DNA of 13,514 nucleotides from the NCBI GenBank assembly GCA_023388935.1, contig JAEWFG010000365.1, forward strand, positions 1 through 13,514. The letters run 5' to 3'. The notes under the pieces are model-generated. The model was not told the origin of the DNA and did not search any database. It saw nothing but the letters and a program-made list of their open reading frames with translations. The DNA is from Pseudomonadota bacterium (GTDB lineage Bacteria > Pseudomonadota > Alphaproteobacteria > Rhizobiales > Xanthobacteraceae). Both the position numbers and the translations under genes were made by a program. Every line of letters begins with the position of its first letter. Positions within the stretch are counted from its first letter, which is position 1. Below, piece by piece: positions 12,992 to 13,514 of the stretch.

Positions 12992-13514
12992 ATGCAGATC
13001 GAAAGCCAGAGCGTAGAGCCGAACCAACGCCAGGCCTCGTCGAAAATTTCGGCGGCTCTGATCGATTCCCTGTTCGAAGCGCCCGGTCCGCTGCTTGCGG
13101 GTATCGTCTTTGTGGCCATTGGGGCAGTCATCACCGCGCTCAAGACGGGACAGATTTTGACCTGGGCGTGTGTCGGGCTTGTCATATTCTCCGGAGCTGT
13201 CCGGCTCTTTGATTTGTACCGATTCCTGCCCCGCAAATCGGAACTGACCGCTGAAGAAGCCACACTTTGGCAGAAGCGCTATCAGATAGGGGCACTGATC
13301 CAGGCCGTTGCTATCGGCATATGGTGCTCCGCAACTCTGGTGAGCACCGATGATGCCGTCGTCCACATGATCTGTCTGTCCATCACCACCGGGATCGTAG
13401 GGGGAGGGGCAGGAAGGGCTTACGGACGGCCATCGATCTACCACCTGCAAGCCGCGCTCATGTTCGGCCCAGCCGTGATCGCGCTGGCGGCGCATCGTAC
13501 GCCCTATTACGTGG
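12992..13514 (+). CDS. Membrane protein, N-terminal part; resembles sensor region of GGDEF/EAL proteins (cut by window edge)
   Basis: From the ATG at 12992 a frame runs open to the window end, giving 174 residues beginning MQIESQSVEPNQRQ. After a polar N-terminus come SAALIDSLFEAPGPLLAGIV, hydrophobic segments at about 32-50, 56-73, 98-117, 122-139 and 152-168, and a loop, LYRFLPRKSELTAEEATLWQ. GIWCSATLVSTDDAVVHMIC and TTGIVGGGAGRAYGRPSIYH resemble the multi-pass N-terminal region of Bradyrhizobium diguanylate cyclase/phosphodiesterase proteins. The catalytic GGDEF or EAL domain, if present, is beyond the window. AGGGA at 12971-12975 is 16 bases upstream, so the ribosome binding site is poor. 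The reading frame has no stop within 522 bases, has normal codon use, and opposes a minus-strand shadow frame. Confidence 0.7.
   Translation, partial: MQIESQSVEPNQRQASSKISAALIDSLFEAPGPLLAGIVFVAIGAVITALKTGQILTWACVGLVIFSGAVRLFDLYRFLPRKSELTAEEATLWQKRYQIGALIQAVAIGIWCSATLVSTDDAVVHMICLSITTGIVGGGAGRAYGRPSIYHLQAALMFGPAVIALAAHRTPYYV

Noticed and set aside
12929..13495. A 188-codon minus-strand open frame
   Set aside because: The opposite strand encodes a clearly membrane-protein-like sequence, while this frame is polar without a family pattern.

Overview
The window looks like chromosomal DNA of a Rhizobiales alphaproteobacterium, most likely Bradyrhizobium or a close relative. This rests on GC-rich codon use throughout, alphaproteobacterial families such as DUF2852, a tolQ-tolR-tolA-tolB cluster of rhizobial type, and intergenic palindromic elements that resemble the dispersed repeats of Bradyrhizobium and Rhodopseudomonas. 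The genus is inferred from remembered family resemblance, not from a search.

Layout. The left edge (1 to about 117) holds the start of an IS5-type transposase on the minus strand, cut by the window. A 400-base gap leads to an rnk-type gene (474-911, +), which converges on a classical short-chain dehydrogenase/reductase (SDR; 971-1759, -) across a 12-bp inverted repeat. Four small plus-strand genes follow: an NTF2/SnoaL-like protein (2012-2374), two YCII/DGPF paralogues (2547-2963 and 3119-3523) and a small probable alpha/beta-barrel protein (3574-3936). A 25-bp operator-like palindrome precedes the first YCII gene, and repeat elements lie between and after these genes. Next come a WHG-type TetR regulator (4073-4813) and a DUF2852 membrane protein (4935-5420). 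The same 19-bp palindrome pattern, ATGTAAA-N5-TTYACAT, lies over the start codon of the first and in the promoter of the second. A terminator region separates this pair from a convergent three-histidine-box membrane desaturase (5547-6710, -). After a 350-base gap a serine-acetyltransferase-like gene (7059-7808) and an SDR lacking the catalytic tyrosine (7839-8549) form a likely operon.

The right third holds tolQ (9014-9730), tolR (9786-10238), tolA (10243-11211) and tolB (11236-12600), which encode the envelope-spanning Tol motor and its periplasmic partner. pal, the usual next gene, does not follow within the window. Instead there is a palindrome-rich repeat and the start of a membrane protein (12992 to the edge) that resembles the N-terminal sensor of rhizobial GGDEF/EAL proteins.

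No defence system, CRISPR array, prophage, tRNA or rRNA is visible. The most informative signals are regulatory and catalytic: the shared operator linking the WHG-TetR gene with the DUF2852 gene, a different operator-like site before the YCII genes, a serine-acetyltransferase-like enzyme with two key positions changed, and a tolB with a twin-arginine-like signal and no adjacent pal.
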